From: Arthrobacter pascens
GTDB lineage: Bacteria > Actinomycetota > Actinomycetes > Actinomycetales > Micrococcaceae
Assembly (NCBI RefSeq): GCF_030815585.1
Contig: NZ_JAUSWY010000001.1
Coordinates: forward strand, 124,001-188,000
Direction: 5' to 3'
Length of the DNA stretch: 64,000 nt
Under the pieces are notes generated by a model, which was given only the letters and a program-made list of their open reading frames with translations, did no database searches and was not told where the DNA came from. Every line of letters starts with the position of its first letter. The first letter of the stretch is position 1. Below, piece after piece: positions 25,874-34,171 of the stretch. Position numbers and translations under genes: made by a program.

Positions 25874-26473
25874 TCAGTAGTCCGGACGGGGCAGGACGTT
25901 GAAGTAGAGGTGCGTAACGCCGTCGCCCTCGATGACCCGGGTCCTCTCCAGTTTTACCGGGGCAGAACCCAGATGGTCGAAGAAACGGATCCCTGACCCC
26001 AGCAGCCACGGCGCCAGGTTCACCCGGACCTCCGCCAGCAGGCCGGCGTCGATCGCCTGCCGGATGATGTCCGGCCCGGCGAGCCCCACGTCCTTGTCCC
26101 CTGCCAGCCGGCTGGCGGCCTCAACAGCCTCCTGGAAGCCGCTGGTGACAAAGGTGTAGGGGACGCCGTCCCGCGGCCAGCCGTCCGGGACCGAGTGGCT
26201 GAGCACCACGATGGGGCAGCTGATGGGGTGCTGTCCGTCCCAGCCTTGGGTTATGTCGAAGATGCGCCTGCCCACGAGGAGAGCGCCCGCGCTCATGGTG
26301 CGCTGAAGGTGCTCCGCGCTGGCCTGGGAGACGTGCCACGTCATGTCCGGCCTGGCGGTGGGGACCTCCACCGTGCCGTTGCTGTACCAGTCGAACAGAC
26401 CGCCCACGCTGTCATCCGGCAAGGCAATGAACCCGTCCAGTGACATGGTCATTTCTGCGACAAGCCTGGCCAT
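25874..26473 (-). CDS. Dihydrofolate reductase family protein (RibD C-terminal domain)
   Basis: 199 residues, start ATG 26473 (MARLVAEMTMSLDGFIA). The pattern of SLDGFIA at the N-terminus, LLVGRRIFDITQGW, and DVGLAGPDIIRQAIDAGLLAEVRVNLAPWLLGSG is that of the YwjB/YyaP group of DHFR-fold reductases. The natural substrate is unknown, and it is not the housekeeping DHFR. Confidence 0.88.
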   Translation of the reverse strand: MARLVAEMTMSLDGFIALPDDSVGGLFDWYSNGTVEVPTARPDMTWHVSQASAEHLQRTMSAGALLVGRRIFDITQGWDGQHPISCPIVVLSHSVPDGWPRDGVPYTFVTSGFQEAVEAASRLAGDKDVGLAGPDIIRQAIDAGLLAEVRVNLAPWLLGSGIRFFDHLGSAPVKLERTRVIEGDGVTHLYFNVLPRPDY

Positions 26474-26516
26474 CGGTATGTCCTTCCTGGGGTGGCGGTT
26501 CCGGGTCTCTGCCGGG

Positions 26517-27236
26517 TCAGGGCAGCCTGGTTGCCCGAAGGACGGTGTCGGCGATGACTGCCTCCTGGCCGTCCGGACCCGTGGCCAGCCGGTCGCGGGT
26601 GGTGAGGACTTCGACTTGCCATTGCGGCGAGTCCAGTTCCAGTTCCTCGACCAGTTGTGCCGGGGTGTAGAACATCTCCGGCGAGGTGTGGGATCCCCAC
26701 GGCGGCAACCGGTCCGGGTGGTGGCCCACGATCAGCAGCGTGCCGCCGTGCTTGACGGCAGCAGCCGCCGTCCGCAGCGGGCCCTGCCATGCAAGGGAGG
26801 GCGAATGCAGGAACTGGGAGGACACCAGATCGAACGTTCCCGCCGGCTGCCATTCCGCAAGGTCACACTGTTGCCAGTGGATGCGGCTGGGGATGGCGCC
26901 CTCACCCGCGTGCACGCTCTCCCGGTCAAGCGCCGCTTTTTCGTGCATGGCCGCACGCTCCAGGGCGACGCCGGAAACGTCGACTGCGGTGACGGTCCAG
27001 CCTTGCTGCGCGAGCCAGATGGCGTCGGCCCCTTCGCCGCAACCCAGGTCCAGCGCCTCACGCGGGTGCAGCCCGGCCGCCTCTCGGATCAGCTGGGGAT
27101 TGGGTTTGCCGCTCCAGATCCGAGGCTTGCTCCGATATTTTTCGTCCCAGGCGGAAGCAGCGCTCTGATCCGATCCTTCCGCCGGGCGGCTACCGCCGTC
27201 GTCCGTCAGGTAGTGGGCCTCACCCTGTTGCGTCAT
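26517..27236 (-). CDS. Class I SAM-dependent methyltransferase
   Basis: 239 residues. Motif I LDLGCGEGADAIWLA and motif II-like VTAVDVSGVAL bind S-adenosylmethionine. The N-terminal SAWDEKYRSKPRIWSGKPNP is typical of the group that includes tellurite-resistance and thiopurine-type methyltransferases. The substrate cannot be deduced. It precedes the DHFR-like gene on the same strand by 43 bp, so the two may be cotranscribed. Confidence 0.88.
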   Translation of the reverse strand: MTQQGEAHYLTDDGGSRPAEGSDQSAASAWDEKYRSKPRIWSGKPNPQLIREAAGLHPREALDLGCGEGADAIWLAQQGWTVTAVDVSGVALERAAMHEKAALDRESVHAGEGAIPSRIHWQQCDLAEWQPAGTFDLVSSQFLHSPSLAWQGPLRTAAAAVKHGGTLLIVGHHPDRLPPWGSHTSPEMFYTPAQLVEELELDSPQWQVEVLTTRDRLATGPDGQEAVIADTVLRATRLP

Positions 27237-27288
27237 GCCTCAAGCGTGCTCCTGGAGGGCACCCGATGGCAACGGCCCTGGTGACCCA

Positions 27289-27346
27289 ACTAGGTCGCAT
27301 TTAACGTCGTCATTCCTTGTTTTGGCGACATTAAATGCGAGTCAGT
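27289..27346. repeat. Intergenic palindrome upstream of the DEAD-box gene
   Basis: TCGCATTTAACGTCG (27295-27309) pairs with CGACATTAAATGCGA (27326-27340) in 14 of 15 positions. Outer AACT/AGTT bases extend the stem. It has the same size and layout as other palindromes in this window but different sequence. It lies between divergently oriented genes, so its role is unclear. Confidence 0.55.
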
Positions 27347-27414
27347 TGGAGGGAGGGAGACCCAAGGCACTGGTGTGCGGGGAAGCAAGAAAAGGTCCGG
27401 GGGCTTCGGGATGG

Positions 27415-27481
27415 TAGACTGGTGGAACTTGATGTGCAGTGATGCCCGCCTGGTCCCAGTTTTTCGGGAGTGGGCTTTTTT
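27415..27481 (+). promoter_or_regulatory. Leader of the DEAD-box helicase gene: promoter, short ORF and terminator-like hairpin
   Basis: A -10-like TAGACT (27415-27420) is followed within 12 bases by ATG 27432, which opens an 18-codon ORF (MCSDARLVPVFREWAFFM). The ORF runs across a hairpin: GCCC 27444-27447 with GGGC 27472-27475, and TCCC 27454-27457 with GGGA 27466-27469. A run of six T follows (27476-27481). This resembles an intrinsic terminator in the 5' leader, about 175 bases before the helicase start, so attenuation is possible. Confidence 0.45.
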
Positions 27482-27655
27482 CATGTGAGAGGCACATCCT
27501 GCGTCGATGAACGCGTTCCATTTGGTCCCGACTGCCGTCTTTGCACGATTGGCAGCAGCCCGGTTGATCACCTGACTTTTCTTCGGCGAACCCCTGAGCC
27601 AACCGGCATCGGGGCCGATATCCGCACGGATACCGCCTGAAAGACTTTGAAACAC

Positions 27656-29563
27656 ATGACTACTTTTGCTGCCCTCGGCACGCCCAAAGCGCTTGCCGAC
27701 ACCCTCACCGCCCAGGGAATCGTAGAACCGTTCCCCATCCAGGTGAAGACCCTCCCTGACACGCTGTCCGGACGCGACGTCCTGGGCCGCGGCCGCACCG
27801 GCTCCGGCAAGACCATCGCCTTCGCCATCCCGCTTGTAGCACGACTCGCTGAGCGGGAAGCCAAGCACTTCCGCAAGCCCGGCCGCCCCATGGGGCTTGT
27901 CCTTGCACCCACCCGTGAGCTGGCCACCCAGATCAACGCCACCATCGAGCCGATGGCCAAGGCCATGGGCCTGACCACCACCGTGATCTACGGCGGTATC
28001 TCCCAGGCCCGCCAGGAAAAGGCCCTGCGTGCCGGCGTCGACATCGTCATCGCCTGCCCGGGCCGCCTGGAGGACCTGATCCGCCAGCGCATCCTCACCC
28101 TCGAGGCCGTGGAGATCACTGTCCTGGACGAGGCCGACCACATGGCTGACCTCGGCTTCCTTCCGGTTGTGAAGAAGCTGATGGACATGACCCCCAGCCA
28201 GGGCCAGCGCCTCCTGTTCTCCGCAACGCTGGACAACGGCGTGGACAAGATCGTCCAGCGCTACCTGTCCAACCCGCTGACCCACTCCGTGGACGATCCG
28301 CAGGCCGCGGTAACCACCATGGAGCACCACGTGCTGGTGGTCAACGACCAGACCGTCAAGAAGCAGCTGATCGTTGAGCTCGCCTCCGGCGCCGGACGCC
28401 GCCTTCTCTTCATGCGCACCAAGCACCACGCCCGCAAGCTGGCCAAGACCCTGACCGACGCCGGGATCCCCGCCGTTGATCTGCACGGCAACCTCTCGCA
28501 GAACGCCCGTGACCGCAACCTGGCCGAGTTCTCCTCCGGTGACGTCCGCGTCCTGGTGGCCACCGACGTCGCAGCACGCGGAGTCCACGTGGACGACGTC
28601 GAACTGGTGATCCACGTTGACCCGCCCACAGAGCACAAGGCATACCTGCACCGCTCAGGCCGTACGGCCCGCGCGGGTTCGGACGGCACAGTGGTGACGC
28701 TGACCCTTCCGGAGCAGCAGTCTGACGTCAAGAAGCTCATGAAGGCTGCCGGCGTCGAGGTCAACTTCGAGCGCGTCACCGCCAACTCGCCGCTGGTCGC
28801 TGAACTGGTGGGCGAAATGGCCGACAAGATCGATCCGCGCACCCGTGCGGCTCTGCTCGCCGCCAAGGCAGCACAGCAGGGCGGCGGCACCTCCACCGGC
28901 GCCAACGCTGAGCGCAAGCGCGCTCGCCGCCAGGCTGCACCCTCCGCGGGTGGCCGTGGCGGACGTGGCGGACGTGGACGGGTGGCTGCTGAAGCTCCCC
29001 GCACCGACCTGCCCCGCGCCGAGCGCCGGGCCGTGGCCTACGAAGGTCAGGCCGCAGCCCGTAACGCCGCAGACCGCGTCGTTGAGCAGAATGAGGACCG
29101 CGCCCAGGCAGCGGCAGCAGCACGGCGCAACTCCCGCGGCCGCAACACTGCTTACAGCACGCACCGCAACGACGTTCCCGCGGCAGGTGGCCGGTCATCG
29201 GCTGGCCGCGGTTCTGACGGACGCGCAGCCGAAGGCCGTGGCGATGTCCGCGGTGCAACCCGCAGCGGAGCACCTCGTGGCGGTACCGGTGCTCCCCGCG
29301 CCGGTGCTCCCCGCGCCGGTGCAACCGGCGCCGGTGCAACCGGCGGCCAGCGCGGCGGACGTCCGGCAACCGGCCAGCGCGCCGGGGCCGCAGCAAGCAC
29401 AGGCAACGCAGGCAACAAGGCCGTATGGTCCTCCAACACCGGCGGGACCTCCGGTGGTTCTTACGCTGGCAACGGCAACGGCCGTTCCGGCGAAGGCCGT
29501 CCGGCCCGCAGCGGTCCCCGCCGTGCGTCGGCTCCCGCCTCAAACGAACGCCGCGGCCGCTAA
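27656..29563 (+). CDS. DEAD-box ATP-dependent RNA helicase with Arg/Gly-rich tail
   Basis: About 635 residues. Motif I GRTGSGKT, Ia PTRELA, II DEAD, III SAT, V TDVAARGVHV and VI HRSGRTARAG make a complete two-lobe RNA helicase (residues about 1-380). The C-terminal about 200 residues are rich in Arg, Gly and Ala with repeats such as GGRGGRGGRGR and GAPRAGAPRAGATGAG, typical of RNA-binding or condensate-forming tails. It probably unwinds rRNA or mRNA, for example in the cold. ATG 27656 (MTTFAALGTP) is chosen over TTG 27647. The 5' leader is structured. Confidence 0.93.
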   Translation: MTTFAALGTPKALADTLTAQGIVEPFPIQVKTLPDTLSGRDVLGRGRTGSGKTIAFAIPLVARLAEREAKHFRKPGRPMGLVLAPTRELATQINATIEPMAKAMGLTTTVIYGGISQARQEKALRAGVDIVIACPGRLEDLIRQRILTLEAVEITVLDEADHMADLGFLPVVKKLMDMTPSQGQRLLFSATLDNGVDKIVQRYLSNPLTHSVDDPQAAVTTMEHHVLVVNDQTVKKQLIVELASGAGRRLLFMRTKHHARKLAKTLTDAGIPAVDLHGNLSQNARDRNLAEFSSGDVRVLVATDVAARGVHVDDVELVIHVDPPTEHKAYLHRSGRTARAGSDGTVVTLTLPEQQSDVKKLMKAAGVEVNFERVTANSPLVAELVGEMADKIDPRTRAALLAAKAAQQGGGTSTGANAERKRARRQAAPSAGGRGGRGGRGRVAAEAPRTDLPRAERRAVAYEGQAAARNAADRVVEQNEDRAQAAAAARRNSRGRNTAYSTHRNDVPAAGGRSSAGRGSDGRAAEGRGDVRGATRSGAPRGGTGAPRAGAPRAGATGAGATGGQRGGRPATGQRAGAAASTGNAGNKAVWSSNTGGTSGGSYAGNGNGRSGEGRPARSGPRRASAPASNERRGR

Positions 29564-29569
29564 GGTCCC

Positions 29570-29648
29570 TTAAAACACCATCGAGTGCTCCGTAAGCGCC
29601 GTTTAGAAGGTTCATAACGGCACTTATGGAGCACTCGATGGTGTTTAA
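29570..29648. terminator. 79-bp near-perfect palindrome between convergent genes
   Basis: The left arm starts TTAAAACACCATCGAGTGCT and the right arm ends CACTCGATGGTGTTTAA. About 33-bp arms (29570-29603 and 29616-29648) carry only two or three mismatches around a 12-base loop. It lies 6 bp after the helicase stop and 6 bp before the stop of the next, convergent gene. A bidirectional terminator is very likely. Confidence 0.75.
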
Positions 29649-29654
29649 CCAGGG

Positions 29655-30323
29655 TCACCAGCCGCGGGCGCGCCACTCCTCAAGGTGCGGGCGTTCCGTG
29701 CCAAGGGTGGTGGGTTTGCCGTGGCCCGGGTGCACCACAGTATTGTCCGGGTACACGTCGAACAACCGCTCGGCCACATCCGTGATCAGCTGGTTGAGGC
29801 GTTCGGGATCCTTCTGGGTGTTGCCCACGCCGCCGGGGAAAAGTGAGTCACCGGAGAAGATGTGGGCCGGCCCGGCCGGGTCCTGGTAGACAAAGGCAAC
29901 GGACCCAGGGGTGTGCCCGCGCAGGTGCACTGCTGTCACGGCGAACCCGTCGAAGTTCCCGACGTCCCCGTGGTCCAGCAGCACATCCACCTTCACGGGA
30001 AGCCCGGGGGCGTCAGCAGCGCCCGCTGCAGTCCGCGCGCCGGTGGCTTCCACCAGTCCAGGCAGTGCCCGGACATGGTCCCAATGCTGGTGCGTGGTGG
30101 CGATCAGCTCCAGCCGGGGCGTTCCCGGGGAATCCGCGTCGGCGTCCGCGAGCAACTCCTGGATGGCCGGAAGGTCATCCGCGGCGTCGATCAACAGCTG
30201 GGCGCCCGAGTCTTTGGCCGTCAGCAGATACACGTTGTTGTCCATCTCGCTGACGGAGATCCGGCGGATGGTGATGTCCCGTAACGAGTGAATGAGCGTG
30301 TCCATGCGGACCAGTTTATTCAC
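29655..30323 (-). CDS. MBL-fold metallo-hydrolase (glyoxalase II-like)
   Basis: 222 residues. The metal-binding motif THQHWDH, a later RGHTPGSVAF, the bridging Asp in FSGDSLFPGGVGN and the histidine in VHPGHGKPT define a metallo-beta-lactamase-fold hydrolase of the glyoxalase II or persulfide-dioxygenase kind. The exact substrate is unknown. GTG 30323 overlaps the end of the aldo/keto reductase gene by 8 bp, suggesting coupling; ATG 30305 is the alternative. Confidence 0.9.
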   Translation of the reverse strand: MNKLVRMDTLIHSLRDITIRRISVSEMDNNVYLLTAKDSGAQLLIDAADDLPAIQELLADADADSPGTPRLELIATTHQHWDHVRALPGLVEATGARTAAGAADAPGLPVKVDVLLDHGDVGNFDGFAVTAVHLRGHTPGSVAFVYQDPAGPAHIFSGDSLFPGGVGNTQKDPERLNQLITDVAERLFDVYPDNTVVHPGHGKPTTLGTERPHLEEWRARGW

Positions 30324-31311
30324 GGCCTTCGGACACCCAGTTGAGGTCCGCGGAGCGGGAGCCGACGACGGCGTCCGCCGCCTGGTCCAGGGCGTCCAGT
30401 TGCGCCGGGGTCAGGTCCAGGGCCAGGGCGCCCAGGTTTTCATCGATCCGGTGCGTCCTGCGCGTCCCGGGGATGGGGACTACCGCAAGGCCCAGGCGCT
30501 TGCCCTGCGCCAGCAGCCAGGCCAGTGCCACCTGGGCAGGCGTGGCTTCCAGCACCGTGGCCACCAGCTGGACCGCGGCCACCACAGCCTGGTTGGCATC
30601 CGCGGCGTCTTCGGCGAAACGCGGGATCCGCCGGCGGAAGTCGTTCTCACCCAGCTGTGAGGCGTCGACAGTCCCGGTGAGGAATCCCCGGCCCAGCGGT
30701 GAATACGGGACAAAACCCACTCCGAGCTCGGCCGCGGCAGGAACAACGTGGCGTTCCACGTCGCGGCTCCAGATGGACCATTCGCTCTGGACCGCGGCGA
30801 TGGGGTGCACGGCGTGCGCCTGGGCCAGCTCCTGAGCCGTCACTTCGGACAGGCCTAGATGCTTGACCTTGCCCTCCTTTACAAGCCCCGCCATGGCCTC
30901 CACGGTTTCCACAATCGGAACGCGGAGGTCACGGCGGTGCATGTAGTAGAGGTCAATGGCGTCCGTGTCCAGGCGCTTCAGGCTGGCGTCCACGGCCTCC
31001 CTGACGTAGGCGGCGTCCCCCCGGACGTCCGTGTAGCCGTTGTGGGGATTTCCCACCAGGGAGAACTTGGTGGCCAGCTGCACCTCGCCCCGGCGCTCCT
31101 TCAGCAGCCGCGAAATGAGTTCTTCATTGCTGCCCCCGCCGTAGATGTCCGCGGTGTCGATGAAGGTGACGCCGGAATCCACGGCATGGTGCAGGGTTCT
31201 CAGTGCCTCGCCAGGGTCAACGTCCCCGTAGACGGGTGTGAGGGCCATCCCGCCAAATCCCAGTGGGCTGACCTTGAGGCCGTCGCCGAGCTCTACCGAT
31301 GCTGCAGTCAT
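30316..31311 (-). CDS. Aldo/keto reductase
   Basis: 331 residues with a TIM-barrel NADPH-dependent reductase pattern. Catalytic Asp and Tyr are in FIDTADIYGGGSNEE, Lys in ATKFSLVG and His in YYMHRRD; the cofactor loop is VPIPGTRRTHRIDEN. It resembles YajO/AKR11-13-type enzymes; substrate unknown. Start ATG 31311 follows GGAGCG; the frame extends to 31395 but that part is not family-like. It forms an operon with the downstream metallo-hydrolase. Confidence 0.93.
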   Translation of the reverse strand: MTAASVELGDGLKVSPLGFGGMALTPVYGDVDPGEALRTLHHAVDSGVTFIDTADIYGGGSNEELISRLLKERRGEVQLATKFSLVGNPHNGYTDVRGDAAYVREAVDASLKRLDTDAIDLYYMHRRDLRVPIVETVEAMAGLVKEGKVKHLGLSEVTAQELAQAHAVHPIAAVQSEWSIWSRDVERHVVPAAAELGVGFVPYSPLGRGFLTGTVDASQLGENDFRRRIPRFAEDAADANQAVVAAVQLVATVLEATPAQVALAWLLAQGKRLGLAVVPIPGTRRTHRIDENLGALALDLTPAQLDALDQAADAVVGSRSADLNWVSEGRE

Positions 31312-31410
31312 AATGCGCTCCGTTCGCTGTGAAGTGGTGTCCCAGCCAGGAACCCCGATGTCGGCCAGGGTATTCCTGGCGGCGTCCACAGTCATCCTAG
31401 GACGGGCCCC

Positions 31411-32037
31411 TTAGGACCAGCTGATGATCCGATCCGCCGAAGCCCTCGTCTTTTCGATCAGCTCTGCGTTGGCCTGGTCCGAGCCGGCCGCCCATTCTTC
31501 CGCCGCAGGCCGCTCCATGCCAAAGAACACATGCCTGTCCACCAGCCGCTCAAGCCGAAGCGCCGGTGGTGTGTCCACGAACCACACCTCGTCGAGCTGT
31601 GCGCGGACCTTCTTCCACGGAGGCGAATCCGCCAACAGGTAGTTCCCTTCGGTGATGACCAGCGGAACGGATGCCGGAACAGCGATGGACGCTGCCACCG
31701 GCTCGTCCAAGGTGCGCCGGAATTCCGGTGCGTACACCACTTCCTCGTCCCGCCGGGCCAGCCGCTGCAGCAGCGACAAGTAGCCGCCGACGTCGAACGT
31801 GTCTATGGCGCCTTTCCGCTGCCTCAGCGGCGTGCCGTCGATGATGGCGTTGCCAAGGTGGAACCCGTCCATTGGCACCACCACCGCCAGTTCGGCGCCT
31901 AGCTGATGCTGGATCCAGGCCGCGAAGGTCGACTTCCCGGAGCCGGGAGCGCCCGCGAGTCCCAACAGGGTCCGCCCGCCCCCGGCCATTTTGCGGCGCA
32001 ACGCGTCCATTGCCTGATTTATCTCGGGGGAGTCCAT
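31411..32037 (-). CDS. Nucleoside/nucleotide kinase family protein (uridine-kinase-like P-loop)
   Basis: 208 residues. Walker A GAPGSGKST, then VVPMDGFHLGNAIIDG (substrate Asp), and a lid-like segment LRLERLVDRHVFFGMERPAAEEWAAGSDQANAELIE. This is the PanK/PRK/uridine-kinase superfamily, and this subgroup often sits in sugar-catabolism loci, but the phosphorylated substrate is unknown. Start ATG 32037. Confidence 0.88.
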   Translation of the reverse strand: MDSPEINQAMDALRRKMAGGGRTLLGLAGAPGSGKSTFAAWIQHQLGAELAVVVPMDGFHLGNAIIDGTPLRQRKGAIDTFDVGGYLSLLQRLARRDEEVVYAPEFRRTLDEPVAASIAVPASVPLVITEGNYLLADSPPWKKVRAQLDEVWFVDTPPALRLERLVDRHVFFGMERPAAEEWAAGSDQANAELIEKTRASADRIISWS

Positions 32038-32046
32038 GCCAAAATC

Positions 32047-32394
32047 CTAGTCCGGCCGCCTGGCCGGTAAGGCCTTGAGTCCAGCAGCGCAGCCCACAAT
32101 GCCGGCGATGAAGAGAACCTTGAGCAGGCTAAAGGGTTCGACGCCGGTGGCCATCGCCCAGCCGACTGTCAGGGCTGCGCCGATCCCCACCCAGACGGCG
32201 TAGGCGGTGCCCAGCGGGATACTTTTCACGGCAAACCCCAGACCCACCAGGCTCAGCGTGGCAGTAACGGCGAAGACTGCGGTGGGGAGAGGCAGGGCGA
32301 AGCCGTCAGACAGTCCCAGAGCTGTGGCCCACACGGCCTCAAGCACCGCGGAAGCGAGCAGGATCGGCCAGGCCGCAGCGGACGTGGACAGCAT
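32047..32394 (-). CDS. SMR-family exporter, second subunit (guanidinium exporter type)
   Basis: 115 residues, four membrane helices. The helix-1 motif VLEAVWATALG contains the conserved Glu and the VWA signature of the Gdx/SugE guanidinium-exporter subgroup, unlike the EmrE drug-exporter type. ATG 32394 overlaps the stop of the first SMR gene (TGATG), so the two are coupled and probably form a heterodimer. A guanidine-III riboswitch precedes the pair. Confidence 0.88.
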   Translation of the reverse strand: MLSTSAAAWPILLASAVLEAVWATALGLSDGFALPLPTAVFAVTATLSLVGLGFAVKSIPLGTAYAVWVGIGAALTVGWAMATGVEPFSLLKVLFIAGIVGCAAGLKALPARRPD

Positions 32395-32717
32395 CACGCC
32401 ACCACTTTCAGGCCGACCACGCACGCGGCGATGCCGGTCAGCAGCAGCAGCCGCGCCGCCGTCGGCCTTTCCGCCCTGGTGATGATCGCGTAGGCGGAGG
32501 TAAGCACCACGCCGACGCCCACCCACACCGCGTAGGCAGTTCCCGTGGGGATGGCCTGCATGGCAATTGCCAGGCCTCCGGTGCTGGCAATGACGGAAAC
32601 CAGGAAGATCAGCGCGGGCAACAGGCGTCGGCGGCCGGAAGCCTGGAACGTCCGGTGCAGCGCCGCCGCCCAGACGGCTTCCAGCGCGCCGGAGAGAAGG
32701 AGGATTAACCACGACAT
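32394..32717 (-). CDS. SMR-family exporter, first subunit (guanidinium exporter type)
   Basis: 107 residues, four helices. The motif GALEAVWAAAL in helix 1 holds the essential Glu, and IPTGTAYAVWVGVG is the helix-3 dimer-interface signature. Start ATG 32717 with AAAGGA 6 bases before. The gene is immediately downstream of a guanidine-III riboswitch, which is known to control guanidinium exporters, so the pair most likely expels guanidinium in exchange for protons. Confidence 0.92.
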   Translation of the reverse strand: MSWLILLLSGALEAVWAAALHRTFQASGRRRLLPALIFLVSVIASTGGLAIAMQAIPTGTAYAVWVGVGVVLTSAYAIITRAERPTAARLLLLTGIAACVVGLKVVA

Positions 32718-32731
32718 GACAGATCCTTTGG

Positions 32732-32770
32732 CCAGTCTTGTCGCGTGCCGGGTACTGAACCGTCGTCCGG
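32732..32770 (-). promoter_or_regulatory. Guanidine-III riboswitch (ykkC-III)
   Basis: On the minus strand the blocks CCGGACGA (at 32770), GTACCCGG and GACAAGAC occur in the order and spacing of the guanidine-III aptamer, a compact pseudoknot. A closing CTGG at 32732 is 14 bases before the SMR start and just before the AAAGGA ribosome site, so ligand binding should control translation of the exporter pair. Confidence 0.88.
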
Positions 32771-32845
32771 AGGTTCGCTGCGGAGCCTTGTTTCCAGCGT
32801 AGCAACGGCCGACGGCGGGGGCCAACGATGGTGGTTTACCTCACC

Positions 32846-32869
32846 GGAGGGGGAGGGGGAGGGGGAGGG
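32846..32869 (+). repeat. G-rich tandem repeat (GGGGGA)
   Basis: Three G5 runs and one G3 run separated by single A bases form a perfect short repeat between the divergent SMR leader and the end of the ferritin gene. It could fold into a G-quadruplex on the plus strand and is likely to vary in copy number. Confidence 0.6.
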
Positions 32870-33397
32870 CTACAGGGCGCCGCCGGCAGCGTCCGGCGCG
32901 CCGGAGTCGCGGCCGCCGTTGCCGATGGTTTCACGGGCGATGAAATTCTCGATGTCGAACAGGTTGTCTGCGCGTTCGGCGATGTTCAGCAGGGTGGTCA
33001 TGGCGGCCACTTCCTCCACCTGCTCCTTGAGGAACCACAGCATGAACTGCTCGCCCAAGGCATCGTCCTCGGCCCGGGCCGCCCGGAAGAGTGCCTCGAT
33101 GTTGCCCGTGACTTCCTTCTCCTGCTTCAGGGCAAGGGCCAGCGGCTCGGTGACGGAGGAGAAGTCGTTGCGCACGTCGGGAACGCCCGGGATGGTGAAG
33201 GGAATGTTCCGGTCCAGCATGTACTGCACCATCATCATGGCGTGATTCCGTTCCTCCACGGACTGCCGGTAAAAGTAGCGGGCCAGCTGCGGAAGGTCCT
33301 GGTTGGCGAACCACGTTGCCACCGCAATGTACTGCTGCGAGGCCGCGAACTCGTTGCCGATCTGGGTGGACAGAAGCGAATTAAATGGTGTGGTCAT
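32870..33397 (-). CDS. Non-heme ferritin
   Basis: 175 residues. It stores iron as a 24-mer. Ferroxidase ligands are visible: Glu in STQIGNEFAASQQY, the pair in SVEERNHAMMM, and Glu in KQEKEVTGNIEAL; Gln and Glu follow in FLKEQVEEVA. It resembles the mycobacterial BfrB-type ferritins (no heme-binding Met as in bacterioferritin). Start ATG 33397. The C-terminal tail is short and Gly/Ala-rich. Confidence 0.93.
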   Translation of the reverse strand: MTTPFNSLLSTQIGNEFAASQQYIAVATWFANQDLPQLARYFYRQSVEERNHAMMMVQYMLDRNIPFTIPGVPDVRNDFSSVTEPLALALKQEKEVTGNIEALFRAARAEDDALGEQFMLWFLKEQVEEVAAMTTLLNIAERADNLFDIENFIARETIGNGGRDSGAPDAAGGAL

Positions 33398-33479
33398 AGC
33401 CCGAGTCTAGGGACGGTGTCCGTAGCTGACCAGTGTGGGCAGGCTGGGATTACCAAGGTGAGGCTGGCCTCCCTGCGGC

Positions 33480-34094
33480 TCAGCCGGCCACACGGTCGAT
33501 CGAGACGACGGCCAGGAAACCGCGGCCCAGGATTTCAGGGGACTGCGTGTCTGAACCGACGACGGCGTCGTAGCGGCTGAATGCCTGCTGTTCACCTGCG
33601 AGGGCCGGCGGTTCGCCGCCTTCGGGTTCCTCCGCGGCGCCAGGGCTGACGGTGGCCTGTCCCTGGAGCAAAATGCCGATCTGGCCTGCAAAGACGGGGT
33701 GGGCCCGTTTCTTGGAGAGCTCGATGATGGACGTGTAGCCCTTGAACGCGTCAGCCCGGGTGATGACGTTGAGGTTCCGGACATCGCCCGTGGGCAGGGC
33801 GCCATGCGTGCTGGCGTCGCCCGAGAACCTGAAGGGCCGGTACTTTTCCAGGGGGTGCTCGGCTCCGTCCACAGTCAGCAGCAGGAGTTCGCCGTCGACC
33901 ACTGTCAGCACGCGCTCCATGCCGGGGAAGGTTGAAAAGTCTCCGGCCTTGGTGAGTTCCGCGATGCTGACCCGCCAGTCCCAGGCGCCGTCTTGCGCCG
34001 AGGCGGCCTTGGGATGGCTGGCGAGCTCCCGGGTCACCCCGCCGCCGTTGCGCCACGGTTCGGACTTGAGTTCTGCATAGCGGATGATCTCCAT
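33480..34094 (-). CDS. HutD/Ves family cupin-like protein
   Basis: 204 residues with the HutD signature near the N-terminus (WRNGGGVTRELA) and VSIAELTKAGDFSTFPGMER. HutD proteins are linked to histidine utilisation or to unknown regulation in other bacteria. No hut genes occur here, so the function is open. Start ATG 34094. Confidence 0.85.
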   Translation of the reverse strand: MEIIRYAELKSEPWRNGGGVTRELASHPKAASAQDGAWDWRVSIAELTKAGDFSTFPGMERVLTVVDGELLLLTVDGAEHPLEKYRPFRFSGDASTHGALPTGDVRNLNVITRADAFKGYTSIIELSKKRAHPVFAGQIGILLQGQATVSPGAAEEPEGGEPPALAGEQQAFSRYDAVVGSDTQSPEILGRGFLAVVSIDRVAG

Positions 34095-34171
34095 CCGTCC
34101 AGCCTAGCCTTCAGCAAGTTCTGCGCGGAGCGGGTGTGCAGCTTGCCGGGGCGGCGCCGTGAGAACGGATG

